64,000 nucleotides of DNA. Source: Comamonadaceae bacterium. GTDB taxonomy: Bacteria; Pseudomonadota; Gammaproteobacteria; Burkholderiales; Burkholderiaceae_C. Below are positions 8,817 to 22,335 of this stretch, one piece after another. The stretch lies in assembly GCA_009996515.1 (NCBI GenBank), contig JAACZV010000024.1:31113-95112 (forward strand). Reading direction: 5' to 3'. Made by a program: the position numbers and the translations under genes. The notes below the pieces were generated by a model. The model was not told the DNA's origin. It saw only the letters and a program-made list of their open reading frames with translations, and did no database searches. Positions within the stretch are counted from its first letter, which is position 1, and the number at the start of each line of letters is the position of its first letter.

Positions 8817-9389
8817 TCACTCCTTGGCCACGGCCTCGACCTGGATGCGCAGGTTGACGTCCATCTTGAAGCCGTAGTCCTTGCCCGCCGCGAGGCCGAA
8901 GTCCTCGCGGTTGAAGCTGCCCGAGGCGTCGGCGCCGCACCAGTCCCGCTTCAGCATGGGGTGGGGCATGCACTTGAGCTGGTGGATGGCCAGCGTCACC
9001 GGCTTGCTGCGGCCGTTCAGTGTCAGCTCGCCCACCAGGCGGCTGGGCGCGCCGCCCGCCGCGCCGTCGAAGCGGCCTTGGAAGCGGGCGGTGGGCGGCT
9101 TGCCGTCCAGGTCGAAGAAGTCCTTGCCGCGGGCCCAGGCGTTCATCGCGTCCAGGCCGAAGTCGATGCTGGCCAGCTCCATGCTCACGTCCACGCTGCC
9201 GCTGCCGGCCGCCTTGTCGTAGACGATGCTGCCGCTGCTCTTGTTGAGCTTGCCGCGCCAGACCGACAGGCCCATGTGGTCGGCCTCGAAACTGGGGTAG
9301 GTGTGCGTGGGGTCGATCTCGTAGGTCACCGGCGCGGCCTGGGCGGTGCAGGCGAGCAGGGCGGTGGCAAGCAGGTTCAAGTGTTTCAT
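8817..9389 (-). CDS. YceI family periplasmic protein
   Basis: The product has 190 residues with a signal peptide (LLATALLACTAQA). The mature part begins VTYEIDPTHTYPSFEADHMG, the hallmark of the YceI lipocalin-like fold, which binds isoprenoid or other amphipathic molecules in the periplasm. Later motifs are also typical: SIDFGLDAMNAWARGKDFFD and a C-terminal KDYGFKMDVNLRIQVEAVAKE. The physiological ligand is unknown. The start at 9389 is the only one that gives a signal peptide. The gene converges with the S46 peptidase, separated by the dispersed repeat, and diverges from the phosphodiester glycosidase gene (about 90 bp between starts). Confidence 0.92.
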   Translation of the reverse strand: MKHLNLLATALLACTAQAAPVTYEIDPTHTYPSFEADHMGLSVWRGKLNKSSGSIVYDKAAGSGSVDVSMELASIDFGLDAMNAWARGKDFFDLDGKPPTARFQGRFDGAAGGAPSRLVGELTLNGRSKPVTLAIHQLKCMPHPMLKRDWCGADASGSFNREDFGLAAGKDYGFKMDVNLRIQVEAVAKE

Positions 9390-9478
9390 GGCCGGGGGTG
9401 GGTGGTTGAGGAGGTGCCAAGCCGACGACGTATGGCGGGCACGGTTTTCGACAGGGATGCGGCCGTTAGCATCGCCGC

Positions 9479-10264
9479 ATGCTGCGTCTATTTTTGACAG
9501 GAGTTTTGCTGGCCCTGGTAAGCGCCTGTGCCGGCGTCGCACCGGTGCCGCCCGACGGCTGGCAGCCGCTGGCCCCCGGCCTGGCCCACCGCGCCTGGGC
9601 CCCCTGGCCCGACAGCGACGTGCAAGCGCTGCGGGTGGACCTGCGGCAGCTGCGCTTGGCGCTGTCACCGCCCGCCGAATCGGGCCTGCCGGTGGACCAG
9701 ATGGCCAGCGGCCGGGGCGCGCTGGCCAGCGTCAACGCGTCCTTCTTCAACCGCGAGTTCCGGCCGCGCGGCGTCACCGTGTCCGACGGCCAGCTCTGGC
9801 CCGTGCTGCTGAAGGCGCCGGCCGGCGCCAAGGACCCGCTGCTGGCCTGCGACACCCAATGCGTGATCCGCTTCGACGCGCCGCCCACGCCCGAGCCCGC
9901 CTGGCGACTGGCCGTCAGCGGCACGCCCTGGCTGGTGCGCGACGGCCAGGCCCGCACGGCCGAGGACGACGCGAGCTGCGCCAGCCTGTGCGCCAACACC
10001 CACCCGCGCACGGCCGTGGGCCTGGACGCCTCGGGCCGCCACCTGCTCGTGCTGCTCGCCGCCGGCCGGCGTGGCGAGGTCAAAGGCCTGACGCTGGCGC
10101 AGACCGCGCAGCTGATGCGCGAGCTGGGCGCCGTCCAGGCCTTCAACCTCGACGGCGGCGGTTCGTCCACGCTGCTGATCGGCGGCGAGTCGCGCCTGCC
10201 GCGCCCCCTCAACGAGCCCGCGCTGCGCCGCGTGGCCAACGCCCTGCATGTCCTGACCCCATGA
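9479..10264 (+). CDS. Phosphodiester glycosidase family lipoprotein (NAGPA-like)
   Basis: The 261-residue protein has a lipobox signal (LLALVSACAG, Cys at about 17) and is probably membrane anchored. The NAGPA-like domain hydrolyses sugar phosphodiesters; its diagnostic segments are ASVNASFFN, TPWLVRDGQ, HPRTAVGLDASGRHLLVLLA and the C-terminal AFNLDGGGSSTLLIGG. The natural substrate in bacteria is mostly unknown; wall or capsule phosphodiesters are candidates. The stop overlaps the next start by four bases (ATGA), so it is coupled to the YkuD-like lipoprotein downstream, which suggests an envelope role for the pair. Confidence 0.88.
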   Translation: MLRLFLTGVLLALVSACAGVAPVPPDGWQPLAPGLAHRAWAPWPDSDVQALRVDLRQLRLALSPPAESGLPVDQMASGRGALASVNASFFNREFRPRGVTVSDGQLWPVLLKAPAGAKDPLLACDTQCVIRFDAPPTPEPAWRLAVSGTPWLVRDGQARTAEDDASCASLCANTHPRTAVGLDASGRHLLVLLAAGRRGEVKGLTLAQTAQLMRELGAVQAFNLDGGGSSTLLIGGESRLPRPLNEPALRRVANALHVLTP

Positions 10265-11574
10265 ATTTCCGTGCCCTGACCCTGCTGGCCGCGGCGCTGC
10301 TGCTGGCCGCCTGCGCGACCCGGCCGCCACCCGCCGCGCCCAAGCGCTACGCCGCCGCCGAGCTGCTGGCCTTGAAGCCGGCCGACTTCGGCTGGCCGGC
10401 CAGCTCGACCGACGGCGAACGCGCGCTGCGCGAAGTGGCGCTGGCCGACATCCGCGCCCGTCTCGCGCTGCCGCCCGGGCCCGAGCGCGACGCGGCGCTG
10501 CCCAGGCTGTTCGACCTCGTCGCGCAGTACAACGCCGAGATCGACGCCGCCCGGCCGCTGCTGCTGCAGGCCTTGCCGCTGCTGGGTCAGCGTGATGCTG
10601 AAACCCAGCGCGCGCTGCTGACCGCCGCGCACACGCTGTACGCCGCCGACGCCGCGCCGCTGCTGTGGCCGCTGCTGCCGCAGCTGACGGCGAGCAAGCC
10701 CTTCGCCATCGCCGCCTACACGCTGCTGCAGGCCGACGGCGCCGCCGCCCCAGCCCTGCGCGCGCTCGTGCCGCAGCAGTTCCCCAACTGGGCCGACGAT
10801 GCCCGGCTCACGGCGCTGATGCAGCGCCTGAGCCCCACGGCGGCGGCCCGGCCGCCGTTGACCGAACTGCTGGCCGCGCCGCTGCGCCCGGGCCATGCCG
10901 CCCTCTACAGCCTGCAGCGGCCGGGCCGTACCCATATGGGCCTGGTGCTGGTGCGCGACGCCGATGGCCGCTTCGTGCGCGACGCGGCCGGCCAGTTGTT
11001 CGCCTCGCCCCAGCTGGCGCTGGCCCGCAGCGGCCTGCCCGGCACCCTCACCAACGGCAACACGCCGCAAGGCCTGTTCACCATCGTGGGCGCCGGCACG
11101 GCCACCAATCCCAACATCGGCCCCACGCCCTATCTGCACAGCAAGCTGCCCATCGAGGCGACACCGGCCGAGTTCCAGCATGCGGATGTGGCTGTCGAGT
11201 GGAGCGAGGCCTTGTACGAGAGCTTGCTGCCGCCCGGCTGGCGCGGCGATGCCGGCATCAAAGAGGCCTGGCTGGCCGGTCGTGCCGGTCGCGACGAGCT
11301 GCTGGTCCATGGTACGACCCTCAACCCGGCCTACTACGCCGGTGCGAGCTATTTCCCCGGCACGCCGCAGCAGGGCTGCATGATCTCCGGCGAGGACTGG
11401 GACCCGGCCAGCGGCCGCCTCCTGGCCAGCCGCCAGCTCACGCTGGCCCAGACCTACGCGGCGGCGGGCCGGCGCGAGGACCTGGCCGGCTACCTCGTCG
11501 TCGTCGAGCTGCCCGGCGCGGGCGCAGTGACGCCGGCCGAGGCGCTGGCGCTGGTGACGGCGGCCGGGCGTTGA
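10261..11574 (+). CDS. Lipoprotein with atypical YkuD-like L,D-transpeptidase motif
   Basis: The 437-residue product starts with a lipoprotein signal (LLAAALLLAACATRP). The N-terminal half is alpha-helical and alanine-rich, with no recognised domain. The C-terminal half resembles an L,D-transpeptidase: LPGTLTNGNTPQGLFTIVGAG corresponds to the usual TPxGxF strand, and HGTTLNPAYY followed 20 residues later by PQQGCMIS resembles the HGT...S-x-GC active site. The usual SRGC(I/V)R is replaced by QQGCM, so activity is uncertain. Such enzymes make 3-3 crosslinks or attach proteins to peptidoglycan. It overlaps the upstream glycosidase gene by four bases and precedes a small exported protein. Confidence 0.65.
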   Translation: MNFRALTLLAAALLLAACATRPPPAAPKRYAAAELLALKPADFGWPASSTDGERALREVALADIRARLALPPGPERDAALPRLFDLVAQYNAEIDAARPLLLQALPLLGQRDAETQRALLTAAHTLYAADAAPLLWPLLPQLTASKPFAIAAYTLLQADGAAAPALRALVPQQFPNWADDARLTALMQRLSPTAAARPPLTELLAAPLRPGHAALYSLQRPGRTHMGLVLVRDADGRFVRDAAGQLFASPQLALARSGLPGTLTNGNTPQGLFTIVGAGTATNPNIGPTPYLHSKLPIEATPAEFQHADVAVEWSEALYESLLPPGWRGDAGIKEAWLAGRAGRDELLVHGTTLNPAYYAGASYFPGTPQQGCMISGEDWDPASGRLLASRQLTLAQTYAAAGRREDLAGYLVVVELPGAGAVTPAEALALVTAAGR

Positions 11575-11584
11575 GGAGCCGGCC

Positions 11585-12136
11585 ATGATGCCTTTGCGTT
11601 TTGCCGCCGTGCTGCTCGCCGGGCTGAGCCTGGCCGGACAGGCCCGTGCCGCCGAGCCGGCTCTCGTGCCCAGCGCCGACGGGCAGGAGTTGGTGGATGC
11701 CGCCAACGGCCGCGCCTGGTCGCGCTGCGTCGAGGGCATGCGCTGGGACGGCCGCGGCTGCCAGGGCCGGCCGGCGCTGTTCACGCACGCCGAGGCGCTG
11801 GCCATGGCGCGCGCCCGCAGTGAGGCCGAGGGGCGCGCCTGGCGCGTGCCGCGCGTGCCCGAGCTCAAGCATCTCGGCGACCGGCTGGCGCAGGCGCCGG
11901 CCTCGCTCGCGCCGGCCGCGCCCAGCGGCTGGCACTGGACCAGTTCCGCCCGCATCGACAGCGAGGCGTCCAATCCCTATGCCTACCGCAACGTGCAGCG
12001 CGGCGTGACCGAGGCGCGCACCGACCGGCTGAGGGTGCAGGTCGGCTGGGCGGTGGACCCGCGCAGCGGCGACGCGCGCGGCGACATGCCCAAGCGCGAG
12101 CGGCTGCCGGTGCGGCTGGTGCGCGGCCTGGACTGA
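11585..12136 (+). CDS. Exported DUF1566-like (Lcl domain) protein
   Basis: The 183-residue protein has a signal peptide (AAVLLAGLSLAGQARA) and one compact domain. VDAANGRAWSRCVEGMRWDGRGCQG and AWRVPRVPELKHLGDR, then GWHWTSSARI, follow the pattern of the Lcl/DUF1566 fold found in secreted and periplasmic proteins: a conserved CxxGxxW start, a PxxxEL centre and a WTSS strand. Its biochemical role is unknown. It begins ten bases after the YkuD-like lipoprotein gene and probably belongs to the same operon. Two ATGs are adjacent at the start; either may be used. Confidence 0.7.
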   Translation: MMPLRFAAVLLAGLSLAGQARAAEPALVPSADGQELVDAANGRAWSRCVEGMRWDGRGCQGRPALFTHAEALAMARARSEAEGRAWRVPRVPELKHLGDRLAQAPASLAPAAPSGWHWTSSARIDSEASNPYAYRNVQRGVTEARTDRLRVQVGWAVDPRSGDARGDMPKRERLPVRLVRGLD

Positions 12137-12145
12137 GACCTGTCC

Positions 12146-12166
12146 AGGCCGGGTTTTTGCCGGCCT
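12146..12166 (+). terminator. Hairpin after the DUF1566-like gene
   Basis: AGGCCGG (12146-12152) pairs perfectly with CCGGCCT (12160-12166) around the loop GTTTTTG. It starts nine bases after the upstream stop codon. There is no T tract after the stem, so it may be an inefficient or Rho-assisted terminator, or a processing barrier between the envelope operon and the ABC exporter. Confidence 0.45.
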
Positions 12167-12257
12167 GAACCGCGCAGCCGACGGCCTGTCGCCGCGCCGT
12201 TGGCCTGCCGGGCCGCCCTTCCTAACCTGCGAGCCATTGCAGGAACAGGAGGCAGCC

Positions 12258-13124
12258 ATGCTGCAGATGGAAAACGTCGTCAAGACCTTTGGCCAGCACA
12301 ACGCGGTGGACGGCGTGTCGCTGCGGCTGGAGCCCGGCGTGGTCGGGCTGATCGGCCACAACGGCGCCGGCAAGAGCACGCTGATGCAGATGCTGGCCAC
12401 GCTGATGCGGCCCACGAGCGGGCGCATCCTGCTGGACGGGCAGGACATCGTCGCCAGACCCGAGCTGATGCGCCGCCGCCTGGGCTATCTGCCGCAGGAC
12501 TTCGGCGTCTATCCGCATCTGACGGCGCTGGAGTTCCTGCAGTACTTCGCGGCCCTCAAGGGCGTGCGTGACCGCCGCCGCCTGCACGAGATGCTGGAGC
12601 TGGTAAACCTGCACGAGCAGGCCTCGCGGCCGGCGGCCGGCTTCTCCGGCGGCATGCGCCAGCGCCTGGGCATCGCGCAGGCGCTGCTGGGCGACCCCGA
12701 CGTGCTCATCGTCGACGAGCCCACCGCCGGCCTGGACCCCGAGGAGCGGCTGCGCCTGCGCCATCTGCTGGGCGACCTGGGGCGGCAGCGCCTGGTCATC
12801 GTGTCCACCCACATCGTGTCCGATGTCGAGAACATGGCCACCCGCCTGGCCATCCTGCGCCAGGGCCGGCTGCTGGCCTTCGAGGCGCCGGACGCCGTGC
12901 TTGCGCGCGCCGCGGGGCGGGTCTGGACGGCGCTGCTGGCGCCGGCCGCCTACGAAGCCCTGCGCGGCCGCGTGCAGGTGCTGCAGGCCCAGCCCCAGGG
13001 CGGCCGCGTGCAGGTGCGCATGGCCCATGCGTTGCGACCCTGCGCCGAGGCCGAGCCGGCCCAGGCCAGCCTGGAGGAGGCGCTGATGGCCCAGCCGGAT
13101 GCCGACGCGCGGGTGGCGGCATGA
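12258..13124 (+). CDS. ABC-2 type exporter ATP-binding protein
   Basis: The 288-residue ATPase has Walker A GHNGAGKST (about residue 37), Q-loop YLPQDFGVYPHLTALEF, signature FSGGMRQRLGIAQALLGDP and Walker B VLIVDEPTAGLDP, followed by the H-loop STHIVSDVE. The long C-terminal tail is typical of ABC-2 exporters. A strong ribosome site AGGAGG (12247-12252) sits five bases before the ATG at 12258, which decides the start. It overlaps the permease gene by four bases. The substrate is unknown. The PQDFGVYPHL and ENMATRLAILRQGRLL style is like gliding/copper or multidrug ABC-2 systems, but this is not diagnostic. Confidence 0.9.
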   Translation: MLQMENVVKTFGQHNAVDGVSLRLEPGVVGLIGHNGAGKSTLMQMLATLMRPTSGRILLDGQDIVARPELMRRRLGYLPQDFGVYPHLTALEFLQYFAALKGVRDRRRLHEMLELVNLHEQASRPAAGFSGGMRQRLGIAQALLGDPDVLIVDEPTAGLDPEERLRLRHLLGDLGRQRLVIVSTHIVSDVENMATRLAILRQGRLLAFEAPDAVLARAAGRVWTALLAPAAYEALRGRVQVLQAQPQGGRVQVRMAHALRPCAEAEPAQASLEEALMAQPDADARVAA

Positions 13125-14692
13125 GCACCGGCCTCTACCAGGCCCTGGTGCTGAACGAGTGGCGGCTGCGCAGCCGCCGCGCCAGCAGCCTCGTCATCCT
13201 GCTGGCCGTCGTGGCCATCAGCTGGCTGATGGTGCTGGACCCGCAGACCGGCAAGGCCATGATGGTCGTGAACCGGCAGCGCCTCGCCTATGACAGCCAG
13301 GCGCTGGCCTTCGGCACCAGCCTGATCGCCGCGCTGCTGTTCGGGCTGGCGGGCTTCTACCTCGCGCGTGGCCGCAGTCAGCAGGACTTGCGCCATGGCA
13401 CCGCCGCCGTGCTGGCGGCCACGCCGGTGGCGAATGCCCAGCTGCTGGGTGCGCGCTGGCTGGGGGCCTTCGGCTTTCTGCTGTCGCTGGGCGCGGCGCT
13501 GATGCTGACCATCTGGGTGCTGCAGCTGGTGCGCGGCGAGGGGGCGCTGCAGCCGCTGCCCTATCTGCAGATGCTGCTGCTGGGCCTGGCGCCGGGGCTG
13601 ATGCTGTGCGCCAGCCTGGCCGTGCTGGCCGACGCCTGGGCGCCGCTGATGGGCCGGCGCGGCGACCTGCTGTACTGGGCGCTGTGGCTGCTGCAGTTCG
13701 CCTTCATCCCGGCGTCGCTGGGGGAGGGCGCCATCCGGCTGAGCGGCTGGCAGGTGTTCGACATCGGCGGCGTGTCGCCGCTGCTGGTGGGCCTGAGCAC
13801 GCTGCTGGACGTGCGCCACGTCAACGTCGGCGGAGGGAGCTTCGATGCTGCGCTGCCGGTGCTGCAGATGCCGGCCGGCCTGTGGAGCCGCGAGCTGGTG
13901 GCGCTGCGGCTGGGGTCCATGATGCTGGCCCTGCTGCCGCTGCTGCCCGCGGTGCTGCTGTTCCACCGCTATGCACCCGAGCGCGTGCAGCCGCGCAGCG
14001 CCACGGGCCGCTGGCGGCGGGCGCTGCACGGGCTGCTGCAGCCGCTGCTGCGCCCCTTCAGCCGGGCGCTGGGCCTGCCGATGAGCGCGGCATCCCGGCT
14101 GCCCGGCGTCCCGGGGCGCTGGCTGGCGGACCTGGGTCTGCTGCTGCTCAGCCAGCCGCTGCTGGCGCTGGCGATGGAAGCTGGCGCGCTGGCCTGCGCC
14201 GTCGCGCCCTTGCACCTCGTGCCGGGGCTGCTGGCCGCGACGCTGTGCGCCTGGGGCCTCGCGATCGCGGACATCAGCTCGCGCGATTTGCAAAGCGGCA
14301 CGCTGGGCCTGGCCAGTGCCCTGCCCGGCGGGGCGCGGGAGCGCGGCTGGCGGCAGGCGCTGGCGGCCCTGGGCCTGGGGCTGCTGCTGGCCGCGCCGGC
14401 GCTGCTGCGTGGTGCCGCCGCAGCGCCGCTGGCGGCGCTGGCCTGCGTGGCCGGCCTGCTGTTCCTCAGCGTGGCCGCCACGCTGCTGGGCCGGCTGACC
14501 CAGGGCCCGCGCACCTTCCTGGCGCTGTTCCTGTTCGCGCTCTACCTGGACCTGCAGCGCACCGGCGTGCCGGCGCTGGACCTGCTGGGGCTGGTGGGGG
14601 ACGCCAGCGCGGCCAGCGTGGCGGGCTATGCGCTGGCGGGCGCGCTGGGCTTCGCGGCGCTGCTCGCCCGGCCCTGGCCGCGTCGGGGCTGA
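13121..14692 (+). CDS. ABC-2 type exporter permease
   Basis: The 523-residue integral membrane protein has many hydrophobic segments, starting with SLVILLAVVAISWLMVLDP. It has a large loop after the first segment (PQTGKAMMVVNRQRLAYDSQ), as in ABC-2 permeases with an extracytoplasmic domain. The second half contains further long Leu/Ala-rich segments. It forms an operon with the ATPase (ATGA overlap), so the pair is probably one exporter in the inner membrane. No substrate can be inferred. Composition is extremely leucine- and alanine-rich with GC-biased codons, as in the neighbouring genes. Confidence 0.85.
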   Translation: MSTGLYQALVLNEWRLRSRRASSLVILLAVVAISWLMVLDPQTGKAMMVVNRQRLAYDSQALAFGTSLIAALLFGLAGFYLARGRSQQDLRHGTAAVLAATPVANAQLLGARWLGAFGFLLSLGAALMLTIWVLQLVRGEGALQPLPYLQMLLLGLAPGLMLCASLAVLADAWAPLMGRRGDLLYWALWLLQFAFIPASLGEGAIRLSGWQVFDIGGVSPLLVGLSTLLDVRHVNVGGGSFDAALPVLQMPAGLWSRELVALRLGSMMLALLPLLPAVLLFHRYAPERVQPRSATGRWRRALHGLLQPLLRPFSRALGLPMSAASRLPGVPGRWLADLGLLLLSQPLLALAMEAGALACAVAPLHLVPGLLAATLCAWGLAIADISSRDLQSGTLGLASALPGGARERGWRQALAALGLGLLLAAPALLRGAAAAPLAALACVAGLLFLSVAATLLGRLTQGPRTFLALFLFALYLDLQRTGVPALDLLGLVGDASAASVAGYALAGALGFAALLARPWPRRG

Positions 14693-14748
14693 GGCGATGG
14701 CCCCGGCCGGTGGCGCGGCGGCCGGAACGGGCGCAAGATGGCCGGGCC

Positions 14749-15261
14749 ATGCGCGCCGTCCTCGCCTCCTCGCTGCTGCTTTGCGGGCTGCTGTCCGTGC
14801 GGGGCGGCGCCGCCGCGCCGGCCGAGGCGTTGCCGCGCTCGCCCGCCTGCCATGCAGCGCTGCAGGCGCTGGAGCAGGCCGAGGACGCCATCGCCGCGAC
14901 GGCGGCCGCATCGGCGCCGCAGCCGCAGCGGCAGCACGAGGTCGCGGCCCGCCTGCGGCCGCTGCGCCAGCGCGTGGCTGATGCCTGCCTGGGCGGGCTG
15001 ACGACATCGCCGCCGCCGTCCCAGCACACCTGGAGCGCGCCCACGCTGCCGGCCCGGCCCGGCGTGACGCGGCCATCGCTGCCCGCCGCGCCTGCGGTCA
15101 CCGTGCCGCTGCCACGCTTCGAGCCCCCCGTCACGGTGACGCACTGCAATGCGGCGGCCTGCTTCACCAGCGAGGGGTCCACGCTGATCCGTTTGGGCCC
15201 CACGTTGGTCGGGCCGCGCGGCAGCTGCACGGTGCAGGGTAGCTTCGTACGCTGCCCCTGA
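14749..15261 (+). CDS. Hypothetical exported protein, 170 residues
   Basis: I do not recognise this protein. It has a signal peptide (LLLCGLLSVRGGAAA) and therefore goes to the periplasm or beyond. A helical segment (residues 30-85, CHAALQALEQAEDAIAATAA) is followed by a proline-rich linker (TLPARPGVTRPSLPAAPAV). A small C-terminal domain has four cysteines (HCNAAACF, GSCTVQG, VRCP), probably forming disulfides. The start at 14749 gives the signal peptide. It follows the ABC permease by 56 bp on the same strand and converges with the UvrA paralog gene. Confidence 0.6.
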   Translation: MRAVLASSLLLCGLLSVRGGAAAPAEALPRSPACHAALQALEQAEDAIAATAAASAPQPQRQHEVAARLRPLRQRVADACLGGLTTSPPPSQHTWSAPTLPARPGVTRPSLPAAPAVTVPLPRFEPPVTVTHCNAAACFTSEGSTLIRLGPTLVGPRGSCTVQGSFVRCP

Positions 15262-15359
15262 GGCCGCAGCATGGCGCCGGCCCCGGTCGCAAACGCCCGG
15301 CCTGTGTCGTCCCGGGGGGCGAGCACGGCCCGCCGAGCGCCGCCGGTTCCGGTTCGAGA

Positions 15360-17738
<2,379 letters not shown>

Positions 17739-17741
17739 CGG

Positions 17742-18152
17742 TCAGCGGCGCTCTTGAATGCGCAGCAGGTTGCCTGCCGGGTCGCGCACGGCGCAGTCGC
17801 GCACGCCATAGGGCTGCAGCGTCGGTTCCTCGACGATCTCGGCATCGGCGGCCTGAAGCCTGGCAAACATGGCGTCCAGGTCGGCGGCGGCCAGGATGAG
17901 CATGCCGAACGTGCCCTTGGCCATCATTTCGGTGATGGTGCGGCGCTCGTCCTCGGTGATGCCGGGGGTGATGGCCGGCGGGTGCAGCACGATGGAGGTG
18001 TCGGGCTGGCCGGCCGGGCCGACGGTGATCCAGCGCAGGCCGTTGTAGCCCACGTCGTTGCGCACCTCGAAGCCCAGCAGGTCGCGGTAGAAGGCGAGGG
18101 CGGCCTCGGGGTCGGTCTGGGGCAGGAAGCTGGCGTGGATGCTGAGGTCCAT
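17742..18152 (-). CDS. VOC family protein (glyoxalase/bleomycin-resistance fold)
   Basis: The 136-residue protein has one VOC domain: HASFLPQTDPEAALAFYRDLLGFEV at the start, RWITVGPAGQPDTSIVLHP in the centre, and VRDCAVRDPAGNLLRIQE at the end. VOC proteins sequester drugs or act as metalloenzymes. Metal-binding His in HASFLP and Glu in RIQE are in plausible places. The ATG at 18152 is chosen because the domain starts directly after it and a GGAG lies nine bases upstream. It is the second gene of an AraC - VOC - UvrA-like operon, a recurring arrangement that suggests defence against a small genotoxic compound. Confidence 0.88.
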   Translation of the reverse strand: MDLSIHASFLPQTDPEAALAFYRDLLGFEVRNDVGYNGLRWITVGPAGQPDTSIVLHPPAITPGITEDERRTITEMMAKGTFGMLILAAADLDAMFARLQAADAEIVEEPTLQPYGVRDCAVRDPAGNLLRIQERR

Positions 18153-18192
18153 GGCGGGGTCTCCGTCGAATCGTTGAGCCATGGCGGGCAGT

Positions 18193-18636
18193 CTAGGTTT
18201 TGCCCGACGCCGGCGCTTCTCGATTCCTGACCGGTTTGGTGACCTGGCGTGCCACGCAGGCCGGCATGCCCTGCGTCGCGTGAGCCTGCTCGCGCCGGTA
18301 GACGCTGGGCGGCTGGCCCACCAGCTCGGTGAAACGCGTGCTGAACGTGCCCAGCGAGGAACAGCCCACCGCGAAGCAGACCTCGGTGACGCTCAGGTCG
18401 CCGCGGCGCAGCAAGGCCATGGCGCGCTCGATGCGGCGCGTCATCAGATAGCTGTAGACCGATTCGCCATAGGCCAGCCGGAACTGCCGGCTCAGGTGGC
18501 CGCCCGACATGTGCACGCCGCGGGCCAGCGCGTCGACGTCCAGCGCTTCAGCGTACTCGCGGTCGATGCGGTCGCGCACGCGGCGCAGCCGCGCCAGGTC
18601 GCGCAGCTGCAGTTCGGAGCCGGGCCTCAGGGTCAT
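18193..18636 (-). CDS. AraC family transcriptional regulator (HTH domain only)
   Basis: The 147-residue protein is essentially a double helix-turn-helix AraC domain without the usual sensor domain. The segment DVDALARGVHMSGGHLSRQF is the first HTH, and the second includes SVTEVCFAVGCSSLGTFSTRF followed by the conserved GQPPSVYRRE. The ATG at 18636 precedes the domain by about 25 residues. It lies 40 bp upstream of the VOC gene on the same strand, so it probably controls its own operon including the UvrA-like ATPase. The effector is unknown. Confidence 0.88.
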   Translation of the reverse strand: MTLRPGSELQLRDLARLRRVRDRIDREYAEALDVDALARGVHMSGGHLSRQFRLAYGESVYSYLMTRRIERAMALLRRGDLSVTEVCFAVGCSSLGTFSTRFTELVGQPPSVYRREQAHATQGMPACVARQVTKPVRNREAPASGKT

Positions 18637-18680
18637 GCCGGCATGCTGCCATGCTTCGGCGAGTGTTCGCGAGCGGCCGA

Positions 18681-19373
18681 TCAGCCGGCGCGGCGGGCGT
18701 CGAGCTGGGCGCGCAGCTCCGCGACCTCGGCGGCCAGATTGTCGCGGGCCGTGGTGGCGCCCACCAGTTCCATCTCGGCGGCCAGGCGTGCGTCGGACAC
18801 GGCCGCCGAGTTCGCGACCTGGCGCTCCAGCTGCTGGCGCAGGTCGGCGAGCTGGGCGTCCTTGCCCTCGATGGCCAGCTGGTCCTTGGCCTTGCCGACC
18901 AGCGCGTCGGACGCGATGTCGCGCGCATGGCGCAGCTCTATCGTCAGCCGCTCCACGCTGGCCTCGCGTTCCGCCAGCCTGGCCAGCGCCTGGTCGCGCT
19001 CGGTCGTGAGCTGGGCCAGCCGGGCATCCAGTTCGTCGCACTGGGCCTGGGCCTGCTCGTTGGACTGCAGCAGCGCCGCCAGGTCGGTTTCGGTCTGCGC
19101 CAGGCGCTCGCGCACGCGTCCGGCGGCGTCCTCGGCCAGCTGCCTTGCCCAACTGCCCAGCGCGGCCGTCAGCGCCGCCGGCAGCTCCGTGTCCAGCGCC
19201 GGTTCGGGCTGGCCCTGGGCGCCGCGCCAGGCCGTCAGGTGCTGATGCAGGGCCTGCACGGACGCCGTGCCCAGCGCGCCGCGCAAGCCGTCCAGGGTCA
19301 CCGGCTTGCCTTCGCTCGCCAGGCCCTGGGCCGCGGCGGCAACTTCTTCGAATGTGATGTCTTGGCCTGCCAT
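18681..19373 (-). CDS. KfrA-like DNA-binding coiled-coil protein
   Basis: The 230-residue protein combines a short N-terminal domain (residues 1-55, ITFEEVAAAAQGLASEGKPV followed by TLDGLRGALGTASVQALHQHL) with a long coiled coil (about 75-228, rich in Ala, Glu, Leu, Gln and Arg). This matches the KfrA_N architecture: plasmid KfrA binds DNA near partition genes and forms a filament-like coil. Here the gene is chromosomal, between acnA and the AraC-VOC-UvrA operon, with no partition or replication genes nearby. Possible roles are transcription regulation or nucleoid organisation; both are inference. Confidence 0.75.
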   Translation of the reverse strand: MAGQDITFEEVAAAAQGLASEGKPVTLDGLRGALGTASVQALHQHLTAWRGAQGQPEPALDTELPAALTAALGSWARQLAEDAAGRVRERLAQTETDLAALLQSNEQAQAQCDELDARLAQLTTERDQALARLAEREASVERLTIELRHARDIASDALVGKAKDQLAIEGKDAQLADLRQQLERQVANSAAVSDARLAAEMELVGATTARDNLAAEVAELRAQLDARRAG

Positions 19374-19463
19374 GTCGTCTTCCAGTCAGGAGCGGGCGGT
19401 CCATGCCGCCCAGCTCCCCAGCGGAAGGCGACCGCCCCGGGGCGTTTCTTAAATGCCGGCCGG

Positions 19464-19482
19464 CTCAGGCGGCGAGCAGCTG
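19464..19482 (-). repeat. Duplicate of the acnA 3' end
   Basis: These 19 bases are identical to 19543-19561, which encode the last residues of AcnA (QLLAA and stop). On the minus strand this copy also reads QLLAA followed by a stop codon, after RGEVPR. It lies 61 bases beyond the real acnA stop. It may be the scar of a tandem duplication or gene replacement at the 3' end, or a chance match in GC-rich sequence. Confidence 0.5.
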
Positions 19483-19543
19483 GCGCGGCACCTCGCCGCG
19501 CGGTCGCGCGGCGATCAACATGACGGCAGGCCTGCCTGCGTCC

Positions 19544-22258
<2,715 letters not shown>

Positions 22259-22335
22259 GGTGGCTCCTTTACGATGCCGGGCCATTCTGGCGAGCTTGTC
22301 GTGACTTGTGTGAATTCCGCCGTTAGGACTCGGGC

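Noticed and set aside
14038..14680. Leucine/alanine repeats in the ABC permease as a DNA tandem repeat
   Set aside because: The CTGCTG-rich text is due to codon bias in hydrophobic helices; no fixed repeat unit is present.
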